In this document: positions 34,410-46,569 of the stretch, one piece after another
Layout: each line of letters starts with the position of its first letter
Position numbering within the stretch: the first letter of the stretch is position 1
Assembly (NCBI RefSeq): GCF_028372415.1
Contig: NC_092874.1
Coordinates: 62,557,865 to 62,621,864 of the forward strand
Source of the DNA: Notamacropus eugenii
Lineage: Eukaryota; Chordata; Mammalia; Diprotodontia; Macropodidae
DNA length: 64,000 bases
Direction of reading: 5' to 3'
Made by a program: the position numbers and the translations under genes
The notes under the pieces: generated by a model
Told to the model about the DNA's origin: nothing
The model's database searches: none
The model's input: the letters and a program-made list of their open reading frames with translations, nothing else

Positions 34410-34610
34410 CAGAAGTTTTCTATGGATTGATTCCACAAGGTTCATGCACTTGGATGGGGAAAAAAGTTACATCTTGATTTTTATGAACCTCTAATTGAAA
34501 TTTAGCATTTTTCTTCAATTACTTAAAAATATTATTCTGAGAAGGATTCAGGTACTTCTCCAGATTCCAAAAGGGGTCCATGAACAACAAGAAAATGTTA
34601 GGAACCCTTG
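34410..34610 (+). mobile_element. hAT-like non-autonomous element with 8-bp duplication
   Basis: Begins cagaagttttctatgg and ends gttaggaacccttg. It is flanked by ccttagac (34402-34409) and ctttagac (34611-34618). The interior aaaaggggtccatgaac matches this marsupial family. Confidence 0.75.
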
Positions 34611-34744
34611 CTTTAGACCCATGTCTAGTCTTCCCTAGGTTGTCTCTGATGACTTATCACTTAGGTACCTTCACTTTGATTTTAAATTGAACATGAGAAA
34701 TTTTGTTTTCATGTAATAAACATGTAGCTTGTGATTTTCTTTTT

Positions 34745-35720
34745 GAGATTCACTCACTCAACATCCATTAAGCGCCTACTATGGCCTAGGCACTATGTTA
34801 GATACTTGGGATATAAGATAAAACAGTACCTACCTTCAGGGAGTTTACATTCTATTGGAGAGGAACACCTCGAACACAAATAAATAAGTGACAAATATAT
34901 CCAAAGCAAATTTTGGGGGAGAGGGGAAGGTCACTAGTCAATAAGATGAGTCCATATTTTGCTGCAGACACTACCTCTGGGATCCTGGGCAAGGAGTGAG
35001 TGAAAAGGGACTCATCAGGACTGGCTGAGGAGGAACTGAGCCTCAAAGCAAAGTCTAGGGGAGGAGGCAGAGAATTCTAGCAGGGGGAAAGGCTCATACA
35101 AAAGCATGGAGACAAGAGCGATAGCAGCATGCATGGGAAACAAGGTGGCCACCTTGGCTGGGCCGTGTGGCCTGAAAGGGTAAGGAATGTCTGGAGAGGT
35201 GGGCTGGTAGTAGTTGGTGCAGGGCTTTATAGAACAAACAGGGGAGTTTGCCAGGAAAACAGAGAAGTCCTGAAACCTTTTGCTTCAGGAATCTCAGTTC
35301 TGCAGTTGTGTAGAGGATGGCATGGGGAGAGAGGAGAGACTAGTTAAGGGGCTCTTTCAAAAGTCCAGGAGAAAGCAGAGGAGGAGCTTTTTGGTGGTGG
35401 AGCTGTGAGTGGACAGAGGGAGATGGAGGGAAGACCTAATGTGGAGGTGGAAAGGATAACCTGGGAAACAACTGGCTATGGAAGTGAAGGAGAGAGGAGA
35501 GTCATGGATGGTTCTGAGGTTGCAAACCTGAATGACAGGCAGAGTGATGGTGTCCTCAACAAAACAGATGGCACTTAAGACTCCCATGGGACATTCAGTG
35601 GGAAATATTCAATAGGCAGTTGGTGATGTGCAACTATGACTCAGGAGAAAGACGAAGCCTAAATATATAGATGTGGAAGTCATATGAAGAGAGATGATTT
35701 GATCACCAAGAGACAATGCC
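34745..35720 (-). mobile_element. L2 LINE 3' region
   Basis: Antisense L2: ttaagcgcctactatggcc, caggcactatgttag-like, gggagtttacattctattgg, gagtcatggatggttctgag, ggttgcaaacctgaatgac and caataggcagttggtgatg, in order. Confidence 0.8.
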
Positions 35721-36365
35721 ATCTTACTGCAGGTATTAAAACCATTTAACAATTTATAAGGTCCTATTTGAAAGCTATTGATATATATACCACTGTAGCA
35801 CAATCTGAGAGACCCTAAAAAGTCTCATTACTCCTTAAATATCACTTTTACCAACCTAAATTTCCTGAAATCTTCAAAGTAGTTACTCATATTGGGTTAG
35901 CACCTGAAGGCCTGCTGAAACACAAACATATTATTCAATGAGTATGCTATCATGGGCAAAGCCAGAAGGAAAAGAGCTCATTGAATGCTCAATAGTCCAG
36001 TTCAGCTGAAAAATAAAATCATTATCATTAACATTTTTATTGTGGATTAACTAACTGGGCACACAGCAAGGTCCTGAGAGAACGTGATATAGAGTAAGTT
36101 TGGATCGTCATAAGAGGTTGTTTTTGAAGGGTCGGCAGGAAGGAGTCCTGCCTGAGGAGTGGTGCCAACTGGGGTAACATGGTGGGAAGGAAGGAAGGAA
36201 GGCACAGAGGCAGATGAACAGAATGAAAGGGGGAGCCAGGGAGGATTTCTGAAAACAACTTTCTCTACTTCATAAGTTTTCATTTCCTTCCCTTCTGCTT
36301 TCAAATTTGCTCAAGAGTTTCCAATCCTTAAAAATAAAAACAAAGAATTCCTTTACCAGATCTTG
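35721..36365. other. Intronic sequence with no recognised feature
   Basis: Includes a short (GGAA)n run at 36186-36202. No exon. Confidence 0.35.
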
Positions 36366-36797
36366 CTGTCTCCTCAAACTATCAATTCTTTTTTCAGCCA
36401 AACTCTGAAATAGATGCCTTCATTTACTGCCTCCATGTCCTTTCTTCTCCCTCTTCAATCCTTAGCAACCTGGCTAATTGATTCAGCTTATCTCAATTTA
36501 CTCTCCTTAATGTGACCAATGTTGTCTCACTGCCAAATTAGGATGGTCTTTCCTAATTCTTCTCAACCTATGTGCTGTATTTGATACTAGTGACCACCCT
36601 GTCCTGGATACTCTTTCTTCTCTGTGTTTTTGTAATATTCTGAAGTTCACCTCTTACCTGTCTGAGGCTTCTTTCCTGGTCGTTTCTGATAGCTCATCAT
36701 CCACATCACAATCTCATAACTGTGGGTATCCCCCTAAGGTTTCTTCCTGTGCCATCTTCTCTTTCCCCTTTGTAGTCTCTCTCCCTCTCCTTTTCCC

Positions 36798-36799
36798 TT

Positions 36800-36830
<31 letters not shown>

Positions 36831-36838
36831 GTCTCTCA
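36798..36838. repeat. (CT)n microsatellite
   Basis: CT run with two TG interruptions inside the L2. Confidence 0.9.
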
Positions 36839-37509
36839 CCTGAGCTTCAGGTCCATTTCGTCAACTGCCTATTGACTATTTCAAACTAGATGTCCTGGAG
36901 ATATTTTAACCTCAACATGTCTAAAATTAAATTCATTCACTTTCTCTCTGAATCTGCTCCTCTTCTAAGCTTCCCTGTTTCTCTCAAAGGAGCCGGCCTC
37001 CTTCTAGGCTCCCAGGTTTATCATTTCAGCACTATCCCAGGCTACTGACCCCACACAGCCCATCAGTTGAATAATTTTGCTCTTTCTACCTTCACAACAT
37101 CTCTCCTACCTGACGCCTTGTCTCCACTTCCAGGGCTGCCACCACGACTCAGTTCCTCACTATTTCCTACCTAGGTTATTACAACAGCTTTCTAATTGGT
37201 CTCAGACTCAGGTCTCTCCCTACCACAGTCCATCCTATATGCTGCTGTCAAAATAATTTTCCTTAAGTGCAGATCTTCCACATGATTCCCCTACTGAGCT
37301 AATTCCAGTTGCTTCCTTTTGCCTCTAGAATAAAATGTAAACTCCTCTGTTTAGCTTTTAAAGCCCTATACAACCTGACCCCAACCTACCCCTCATGTCT
37401 GAAATGCATTCCTTCCTTACCTCCACCTCATGGCTTAGACACTATGTCTGAAGCTTTTTGCAACCCTTATTATGTGCCTTCCTATAATATCTCATACTTA
37501 ATTACTTTA

Positions 37510-37560
37510 TGTCTACTTGTGTGTGTATGTATATACACATGTACATGTATATACAAACAT
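37510..37560. repeat. TG/TA-rich simple repeat
   Basis: Short TG, TATA and CATG runs inside the L2 3' end. Confidence 0.75.
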
Positions 37561-37739
37561 CTTTATTACCTTTATATTCTTGCTGACTATATTTTCATAT
37601 ATATTTGATTTCTCATTAGAATGTAAGCTCATTGTGAATGAGGATAGTTTCACTATTTTTGCTTGTATTTCCAGTATTAACACACAGTAGGTCCTTATTA
37701 AAATACCTGTTGACCAACTGGTTATGGTTACAGTTTCTG

Positions 37740-39815
37740 AAACAGAAAAAAAAAATCCACATGTCCCTGACATACATTGAACCTTGTTTTTAAGTGGGTA
37801 ATACAATTACGCATTTTCAGACCAATAAAATTCTGACTTCCCAAACGAATCTCTTCTCACTAGTTGGAAGCTATATAGATTCAAAGGAAGTGAATGAGTC
37901 TATCATTTTTCCTTTGACATATGGGGCAGCTTATCTAACTGCACCCCTCTTACTTCACACTGCGGCCCCATGCTAATTAGAAAAGTCGGCTTCAATCTCT
38001 CCACCTGTCCATTGTTTTGCTGCCTACCTGGACCCTTTTCTAAGCAGGCAGCAAATCCCTATCAGTCTGTTATCGCAACCAAAATGTAAGAGATTAGTAG
38101 CCACTAAGGGAAGCAGAATCAGTTTACAGCCTTTCAGGCAAGTGAATGATATGACTTCCCAAGTAGGAAATCGGAGAACTCCCTGTCTTTAATTTAGAAA
38201 ACCTGCAGTTAATAATCACATTAAAGTCTGTTTTGCATGCCAGACAGTTTTTGTTTCCTCTGTTGTTTTTACAATTTTAGCACCCTTTGTGGTTACCAAA
38301 ATTATTTGCTGAAAGGCATAAATTAACATTTTAAGCATTTTATCCAGACTAAGGTAGGTCTTGTCTGGTCACATTGCATTATCAGGTTAGGTATAGAGTT
38401 AAGAGATACTTATGCTTTGTCTTAATTAAAAAAAAAAAGGAAAGCTAATGACATTACTTGTATTCATCTGGGTTAGAATTTAGCAATCTAACTCAATGTT
38501 AATTTGACGGTAATACACTTAAAACCTCCTTCCTAATTGAGGATTAAAATGGGTTTTTCACAATAAATCCACTGACAATCCAAATCACTGAATCACTAAA
38601 TCACTGACAATCCAAATGTTGAATTTATGATTTTTTTAAAAGGTCAATTGTTTCTCCAAGCATTCAAGGATAGGAATGAGAACTAAGCCTGCAGCTACAA
38701 ATTCAGCACGGAAAATGGGTCAAAGAACAGATGTGTGTGGGCTGGCAGGGAGGACCGGCCAGGTAACCAGGTCAGCCTGCAGCAGCTTTGATTACAGTAA
38801 AATCAACCAGATTTCCTTTTCATAATCAAATGCCTGATGAAAACACATCTAATTAATAACACATCCAGAATGAGGAGCGCTGGTGTTGTCATTAAAGTTG
38901 TGCCAGTTTTCATGTAAAATGACAGTCGAGCTGTTCAGACCCATTTTGACTGGGATTAGTGAGACTGAAAAGTCTCATGTTCAACCACTAGTTCTCCTAA
39001 GTCTTTATGTGCCTGGCATAAGCGTAAAGCTGCAGAGGCTGTGCTGCTCTATTTTGGCCTGAGGAAGTTAATTTTTGCTTGTGTGATCAGAATGAAATGT
39101 GTTGTTCTCATCTAGGAAAAAGGTGCTAATGGAATGGAAATAGAGAGCAAACCTATATGTATCATATATAGGACAAAGAAAGTCACAAAGGCAATCACCG
39201 ATGATACTACTACATAAATGCTGTTATATTCGTGGCGTTCTAAAGTTCATGAAAAAATATCAAACTGTCCTAGCTGATCCCTTCCATGAGAGAGAGGAAA
39301 AAGTAGCTGCTACATGCACCCAGTTAGCCTTTTCCAGAACTGTTGGAATTATCAGGGTGAAAGTTGGACTAGGGATTATCATTATCACCTGATAACTTTG
39401 CAGAAAGAACAAGATTTGTTTTCAGCAGGAAGGGATGGCAGCTCTACCAGGCTGCACCTGTACACAGATTGTTTTCCCCTAGTCTTTAACATGATAACTT
39501 AGTCATTCCAAATTGCATCAAGTACATTTCATGCATTCTAAATATTTCTTAGTCTTATTATCTTATTTTGGTCTACTGTTTTCTCTACACTGTCCTCTCA
39601 AAGAAAGTAGAGAGCATTTTTTTCTGTAATGAGATTTTTGGATAGTAATTATTAACAAAAATCCTCTAAAAGTCAGAAAACTCCATCTCCAAATAATTTC
39701 ATATCAGTTGAAATGCCATACCATAATGTTGGTGGAAAAGTTAAAAGAGAATTCCAGGATTCAGAATTGAGAAAGGGGCTTAGAGATCATAGACTCTATC
39801 CCTCTCATTTTACAG
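37740..39815. other. Repeat-poor intronic stretch, candidate conserved non-coding DNA
   Basis: No recognisable transposon from about 37740 to 39815. 38000-39120 is dense in TAAT-core and ATTA motifs (for example catctaattaataacac) and holds a short direct repeat, cactgacaatccaaat, near 38570 and 38602. Conservation is inferred from the lack of repeats in an otherwise repeat-filled intron. Confidence 0.4.
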
Positions 39816-39817
39816 AA

Positions 39818-40078
39818 AAGGGGGGAAGGAATAAGCCTTTATTAAGTGCCTTTTCTATGTCAGGCTGTGCTGAGTGCTTTACAATTATGATCTCACTCGG
39901 TCTTCACAACAACCCTGGGAGGAAGGGGCTGTTATTATTCCCATTTTACAGTTAAGGAAATTGAGGCAAACAGAGTTGAAATGACTTGTCTATGGTCACA
40001 CAGCTAGTCAGTGTCTGAGGCTGGATTTGCACTCTGGTCTTTCTGACTCTAGGTCCAGAGCTCTGTGCCCTATGGCGT
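39818..40078 (-). mobile_element. CORE-type SINE
   Basis: Antisense order: cctttattaagtgccttttc, cacaacaaccctgggagg, cccattttacagttaagg, ggtcacacagctagtcag and gactctaggtccagagctc. Confidence 0.85.
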
Positions 40079-40139
40079 CCCCTGCGTGTCCTCGAAGATA
40101 AGGGAAATAAAGTCCTTTGACTCCCAATTCAGTTCTCTG

Positions 40140-40398
40140 GCTGCACTGCAGGGCTCATCACTTGGTGTCATCAGGCAGCTCGGGGGGCCACAGTGCACAG
40201 GAAGACCAGAGTTCACAGCCAGCTTCCAACACTCATCACTTAACCCCTCTCTGCCTCAGTTTTCTCATCTGTAAAATGGAGATAATAACAGCACCTCTCT
40301 CCCAGGGTTTCTGTGAGAGTCAAGTGAAGTTACATTTGTAAAGCACTTAGCACAGTGCTTGGCACACAGGAGGTACTCTAAATGTCTATTTTCTTCCC
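40140..40398 (+). mobile_element. CORE-type SINE
   Basis: Sense order: ggcagctcggggggccac, gttttctcatctgtaaaatg, cctctctcccagggtttc, gcacttagcacagtgcttgg and ggaggtactctaaatg. Confidence 0.85.
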
Positions 40399-41350
40399 TA
40401 CCTGATCAGTCATAATTAAAGATTTTTCTGCCCTTGGAAACCAAAGCTTTGAGAAAAGTGCCACAACTTTGTAGACTTTTCAAGAAAATACTACTTTCCA
40501 TTTTCATAAGTAACTTTTAGCAAACACTGGGCCCCAAACCATAAGCCACTTTGAGTAACTTCAGAGAGAAAGTTTCCATGTAAAAAGCCTGCTATTCTTT
40601 CTAAATTAAAAAAAAAATTTGATCAGGTATTTATCCAGAAATCCCTTTATCTTAAGATTGACAAACAGTGCATTTTGGAAAGTGAATAAATAAAACACTC
40701 CCTTCCTTTGGCGGTCCCAGAAATGGAGAGACTCCCCTTTTGGATTGTCATTCTCTAGTTAGATCCAAGACAACTGTCCTTTCCCAGAACATGGAACATT
40801 CTAAAAAGTTACCAGCACACAAATCCAAACTGTTATGTTTCAAAACCTTTGTCTTTCAACCTAACATAATATGCAATTCCAGACTCTAATAAAGTCTCTT
40901 TAGTTCTTTATGAGGAGTAGCTTTAAATTTTTAAAATGGCACCATTGATATGGATTTAGTGCTAGCAGGGGCCCTCTTATCACACAGAGGAGAAAACTTG
41001 ATGTGCAGTGAGAACCAAAGAGCTGAAGCACGCTCTGAACCTGAACCTCTAGGCCTCTGATTCCCAGTCCAGGCTCCCCCGTTCTCCCCACCCCAATCTG
41101 CTCTCCAAACATGTAATTTCATTTACATCCTTTAAAATGGAAAAAAAAAAACCTGATGGCAATTTTTCCAAGTTTCCATTTGTTTCCAAAAGCAAAATGT
41201 GGCAATTTACCAGAAAAATGACTTCTAAATGTATGTGATTAATTAGTTTTATTACAAATGGACCACAAAACATTTTTTTGCTCATAAACTCAAGTTTTTT
41301 CCTGAGTTTAAATCAAGACCCAAGACAAATACTATAAAAACTGGAAGGTA
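40399..41350. other. Intronic sequence with no recognised feature
   Basis: AT-rich with A-runs at about 40608 and 41142. No exon. Confidence 0.35.
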
Positions 41351-41354
41351 TAAT

Positions 41355-41470
41355 AAAGTGTAGAAGAAAGAGCCCTGGATTTGTAATCAGAAGACCAAGG
41401 TTCAAATTCTGGCTCTCCTGGCCAAGCAAATCCTGTTCTTTGATGCTAAGCTAGAAAACAAGGAAATCAG
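41355..41470 (+). mobile_element. MIR-type SINE fragment
   Basis: agagccctggatttgtaatc followed by gaccaaggttcaaattctgg is the SINE head and B-box region. Confidence 0.6.
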
Positions 41471-42228
41471 ATAATGAACTCCAAGGTTATCTTCAAGCAC
41501 TTATGGAAAACTCTGCTTTCACTAGAATAATCGCTCTCTATGGAGTTTGGTGAATCAAAACAATCGCCCAAAGTAGGGTTTGGTTTTGTTTTGTCTTTTA
41601 AATAGAAGAAGTTCCCTTCTTTCCCAATTTTCGAGGAGGAAAACAAGAAGGATTTTAGCACAAACTTTTTGGTATAACCAATCAAGTTATTATTCTGTGC
41701 ACATCTTACTCTTCACCTGATCATATAACTTGTTAAACTGAAAGGTAGTAACTTTGTACAAAAGGCAAAGATACCTTTTGTATCATTAAAAAGTTTTAAA
41801 CTCTATAGACACCACTAGCTATCTGTGCCTAGACGTGTATGTGTAAGTATATATTACACGTACATATATCTGTTATATTTAAAATCCAGTTGAAATACAA
41901 TTTTATTTCACTGGACTGTTCTTTCACAGTTAGAAGGGGTCTCTATAAACACCCAAACTGCCAGTTTTCTTGTGATTAGCTTACAGTAGCTCAGCTCGCC
42001 AAGCCTGGAAGCCTCCATCCAGCTGATCATTTACAGCTGTTAATTGTGGGGCAGGGGACAGGCAGACATCTGCTTTTTGCTGAGTTGGTTAATGGTTCAC
42101 TTCCAGGTCCTAAAAGGATCTCAGCCTTCCTCCAAACACAATGTCGGACCCTATCTATGTCTGCCTTCTTCTACACAGCCCTGTCTTGTTCTGGTTTGTC
42201 ACTCTCCATACAATGCAAATCTGAGGGA
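41471..42228. other. Intron flank just downstream of the SANT1 exon
   Basis: No repeat recognised. It contains a short E-box-rich patch near 41995-42040 (cagctgatcatttacagctg). Confidence 0.35.
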
Positions 42229-42234
42229 ACTCAC

Positions 42235-42354
42235 ATCTGTCACTGATCGACCCAATTCGTGAGCAATCTTTTCCCATCGACCTGGGGTCCCCCCTGGGAA
42301 CTTAACCATACTTCTTGTCAGCTGGCTAAGGTCCTCTTCTGTCCATTCAGGTGC
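42235..42354 (-). CDS. DNAJC1: DNAJC1 exon encoding most of SANT domain 1
   Basis: This 120-nt exon encodes 40 residues in phase 0. It starts APEWTEEDLSQL and ends GRSVTD. The acceptor is a T-rich tract ending TTTTACAG (rc of 42355-42362) and the donor is GTGAGT (rc of 42229-42234). The spaced tryptophans, the acidic patch after the first one and the RWEKIA motif are typical of a SANT/Myb fold, and the wording matches DNAJC1. It supplies helices 1 and 2; helix 3 is in the next exon, 30.7 kb away. The cytosolic SANT domains of this family are reported to act near ribosomes and to bind serpin-type partners. Exon borders are seen directly; function comes from the family. Confidence 0.96.
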
Positions 42355-42789
42355 CTGTAAAACATAAAAAAAAAAAAAAAGAATAATGGGAATTTGGAAA
42401 AATTGCTTGCCAAAATGTTTCATCAAGTATATTAATAAATCATACACCATGAAGCTTTTTTGCAAACTGCACATTTTTAATGCGGTTCTAAACAGCTTAT
42501 GAGGATTTCCTATGTTAGGAATTACATGTGGAATAAAATGTGGCTCCCATTTTAGGAACCAGAGCTCAAGAGAAACAACTGCTTATGGTACATCTCAACC
42601 AGCTCGGGTCACTTCTTCACATAAAGGAAACCACACTCCAACTTTAGAGAGGCGGGAAATATTCTCATTTAAGTTTGTTTACCATTGTTGTTCAACAAGC
42701 CTTATGTATGGAAATGGAGTATTTTGTAATGCTCATGTATGGAAAAATGTGCAATGATCACTGGTACAGAAAGAAGGCCTGGGATTTTG

Positions 42790-42965
42790 GGAGGTAGCGT
42801 GATGCAGAGGAGAGGGACACTGGTGTGGAGTCAGAGGGCAAGTGACTTAATTTCTTGGTGCCATCACTCTGTAAATTGGGGTAATAATACATTTACTCCC
42901 TACCTCACAGGATTGTTGTAAGAAAAGCACCCTGTAACCCACCACAAAGATACGAAGAGTTATTA
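42790..42965 (+). mobile_element. CORE-type SINE, diverged
   Basis: agcgtgatgcagaggagag head, gggcaagtgacttaatttc and ccctacctcacaggattg. Confidence 0.7.
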
Positions 42966-42999
42966 TTAGCTTTAAGAAAGCAAAGACAACTTAAAAGTA

Positions 43000-43565
43000 T
43001 AAATTAAACATGTTTTACTGTGTGATGCTTGGAATCAGAACAGAGGCAGAGATTGCGTCGCGGTATGTTTTCTGTTTATGTGGTCCTAAAGTACAGTCTA
43101 CATTCTCAAAAAACGATTGATCAGGTAAATTCAAACTAGCCAGCGGGTAATTTTAGGATATTTGGGGATGCCATTACAATTAGGGATCTGCCAGGTTCAC
43201 ATGCTAAGACTCAAAGCCTTAATTACACAAAGGTTGCAGTTTATTTTCGAGCACACCATGGCTTTTGAAAACTAAACCAACCATTTTAACTATCATCCCC
43301 AAACCAGAATATAAACAGGCTTCCAAAGTAAAAAATTTGAATTAAAATTTTCCGTATTACTACCAACAATTAAATCAGAAACTGATCAAATCAAGAGACA
43401 ATCAATAGCAAATAGCTAACAATTACAGAACAGCAATTTTCACTGTCTTGCAACTTTAAATGATTATTCTCTGGAGGCAGCAGCCATCCCTACATTAAAA
43501 AAACAATAAAAATCAAAGCCAGTAAAATTTTAAGCAAAGAGAGTATTGAAAACTAACCTTATTTC
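43000..43565. other. Intronic sequence with no recognised feature
   Basis: AT-rich, no exon or repeat body. Confidence 0.35.
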
Positions 43566-43569
43566 TCTT

Positions 43570-44180
43570 TAATTTTTATTTTTAAAGAAGCCTTGGAAAC
43601 AAACACATCTTCTAATTGCCATTTCCGATAATGAACAGGCATCCATCAAGCAGTGTGCATTACAGATCCAGGAGCCCAGAACAACAGTCAGAGGTGAGTG
43701 ACCCCAGGGACCATCTCCGCAGCTCCAGCAAAGCTTTTCCCTGACACTAATCCTCCCTGTCATTCTCCTACTGTGCTCTAACCACACTGACATCCGCCTG
43801 CCGCACTGCGAGCTTAACGGCCCTTCCTGACTTTTTACTGTCTCCCCCAATCAATGGTCCAAGCGTGCTCTTTTCACCATGTCCAAATGGCAGCTTCACT
43901 CATAATCAACGTGCACTGCCCCTCTAAAAGGGCTTTCCGAAAGGCTCTCCCATTTGCATTCATTTGCAAAGCAAACTACTTTCATTCACTTTGTTCTGCT
44001 ATCAAGAATGCTCCCTGAAGCAGATAAATTGGCATAAATACAACCTGCCACTTAAGAGTCAGTAAATAATAGCCAATAGTTGGGAGGATTTTATCAATCA
44101 TTCTGCTGAGTCTCCACTAACTGCTGAAAGCCTCCAACATATTCATCTGTAGAGCCCACTACAATGCACCCAGAAATTCA
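43570..44180. promoter_or_regulatory. Candidate conserved non-coding element
   Basis: Repeat-free, locally higher GC, with paired octamer-like sites (cccatttgcattcatttgc at 43948-43966), a ccaatcaatggtcc motif and an aataatagccaatagttggg motif. Overlapping short frames have no protein meaning. Enhancer function is inferred only. Confidence 0.4.
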
Positions 44181-45110
44181 CTTAGATGAAAAGGTGGTCC
44201 TTGGGGACAGCCAAGATCCAAGTCCATAGCTGGGTGCAACATTTCAGCGGCCATGACCTCTTTGATATTTAGAGAAAACCCTGAATGTCATTCTTTTCCA
44301 TGGAAAAAAGACCTTCAAAATTTACTCTCTGATGTTTTAGACTTTAGGGAGGAAAAACAAGTCTTGGGGTGAATACTGGTATTTTAAAGAGGAACTTATA
44401 GGACACTACTAAGAACAGTGAAGGATGTGCTCTCATTCTCAAAGTCCACTTTGGAACCATGAGAAAAACACACTCTTTAATAAATTTGGTTTGAGAAACA
44501 CAAAGGGGTTAAGTTTCAAATTGAATTTAAATGTAAAAGCTTGCAGTACAAAATCATACCGTGAATACCAGGAGGTTGAAACTGCATAGAGATGTACATT
44601 AATACAGTATTCTAACCACTATCAAAGCAATTTCACACAAAATCAAATCATCCTATTTCTGCATGAAATATAACAAATATATAATAAACATTTTAGGAGC
44701 AACAAAACTGTCTAAAATATCAAGAGTGTAAAACATTATCCTATCACAAAACAATTTTTTAATTCAAACTTTCTTTCAGGTTAGATTTCCAAATACAGCA
44801 CATATTAACAATGAGCATTAACAATGAATCTAATTTTAGTTCCTCATTTGTAGCATCTGGCTATGACAATATAGTACCACATCCTTCTGAAAGGCCAAAA
44901 GAAAAAAAAATCCAAATTGCCTAATCTAAATTTTACTGAACGTGTATAAAAATCTTAGCTCTTACCCATAATCATGACACCAATACCCAGAAAACCACCC
45001 AGTGTTATGGCGATCAATCCTCTTGGTTTCACAGTGTTCAGTCATGGTAACTATTACTAAATATTTAAAAATAAAATAAAAACAGACCCCTAAGAACGGA
45101 CCTGAAACTC
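44181..45110. other. Intronic sequence with no recognised feature
   Basis: AT-rich; no transposon wording found. Confidence 0.35.
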
Positions 45111-45114
45111 GGAA

Positions 45115-45500
45115 GGAAAGAGTGCCCTTTCAGCACTCCCGTGTTATCTGCTCTTGCTGTAAGGCACTTGGTTGAAGCTGTAATTCCTCAGCAATCCTAA
45201 ATTTTGTCTCTGCAAGCCACAGAACCCACTGTGATGTAGCTCCTCCAGCAGCCGGGAAGGTGGCCGTGGTGTGAATGTGTTCTCCCTGTTCCAATCTGGA
45301 GCCAGCCGTAGCGGGAGAGCCAAATGAATGCATAAGCATACTGCTTTGTCACCTAAACCATGTGTGTCCAATATTCCTGAAACACTGGGCCAAAAATTCA
45401 TCTCTACAGTGAAGGAAGGGGGGACACCACATGGTGTGGGGACAGCTGTTGTGACTCCGCAAGCATTCAGACTGTGCATCAGAAAAGCCCGCTCAGGGGT
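45115..45500. promoter_or_regulatory. Candidate conserved non-coding element
   Basis: A repeat-free, GC-moderate island in AT-rich flanks, with aaatgaatgcataagcat and cctgaaacactgggcc motifs. The overlapping minus-strand frame of 111 codons shows no known domain or splice context. Confidence 0.35.
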
Positions 45501-46565
45501 GGAATCTCCATACTGAATACAAAATGCTAAAATGAGGCAGTTTTCAAATTATTCAATATTTTAATGGAATAATGCAAAAACTGATCCCCAGAAGTAAGAA
45601 CAGATATAAAAATTTAAATGAGGTGTCCAAATAACACCCACTCAGAATGAATTTTTGCTATAACACTTGCCATGTTCAAAATTTTTCTATTTTTAAACAG
45701 AAAAACCTTACCTCCTATGGGAAGCAAAGCACCAGAACTTTTAGATAATTGATTTGTTGCTTCCCACTTTTTTTGGTCTGTGGGATGTTAGCCACGATGT
45801 ATGAGATTATGAAATGACTCTTCCCTTCCTTTCTTCAACTTAGTTCTATAAAATCCTTTGCATCTGGAAAAGTAAATGCTGAGTTCAAAGAAAATAAGAA
45901 GGCAGGAACATGTACTGTTACATGTTGCTGAATTCTCATACTTCAGCGTCAAAAGGCATGCTCCTTTAAAGACTCAAATGAAAAATACAACCTTTTATGG
46001 GCATCAGGAAATTATTTGTAGAATTAGGAATTTCATCTTACAGCATTCAATTATTTTATAAAAAGGATTCAATTCAATTCAAAAGATAACTTGTTTCCTC
46101 AGGTATTTCTAACATATATTTGTGCTAAAGCTACAAGTTGAATAAGTATCATCAAGTTTTAAAATTACCTAATTTACTTCAGTTTATGATATACCTAATA
46201 ATTAGTTATTCTTCAAGCACATACTCTGAATATGCTTTTTTAATTTGAAAATTTATATCTGCTTTTAGAAACACATTTTCTTGCTAATAATCATATACAA
46301 ATTCACAGTCAATCTGGCTTTACTAAATCATTATGTAGAATGGAATGTAAATGGAAATTCCATTTCTTCTAACTCTCAGATACAGAGGGACAAACATTCT
46401 TCTTGAAAAATTACAGCTTTTTTTTAATTATTGTAATAAAATGTCAAGTTGAGCACTGAGATCTACCTGAAACCTTCTGGTACCCAAGAGTATTTAGGAG
46501 GACTGCTGAAGAAAGAGTATTTCCTCAACAGGCAATGACATCAAGGAAGAACCTTTTTTCTTAGT
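45501..46565. other. Intronic sequence with no recognised feature
   Basis: AT-rich single-copy-looking DNA. Confidence 0.35.
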
Positions 46566-46569
46566 ACTA

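Larger units (their letters stand above)
36366..37735 (+). mobile_element. L2 LINE, part of RT through the 3' end
   Basis: Near 36550-36625 the plus strand still encodes an RT block-A remnant (LCAVFDTSDHPVLDTLSSL-like, cf. L2). It continues through caactgcctattgactattt, aacatgtctaaaattaaatt, ctaggttattacaacagctt and ccctatacaacctgacccc to a terminus with cacacagtaggtccttatta. This is the longest L2 in the window, but it is full of stops. Confidence 0.85.
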
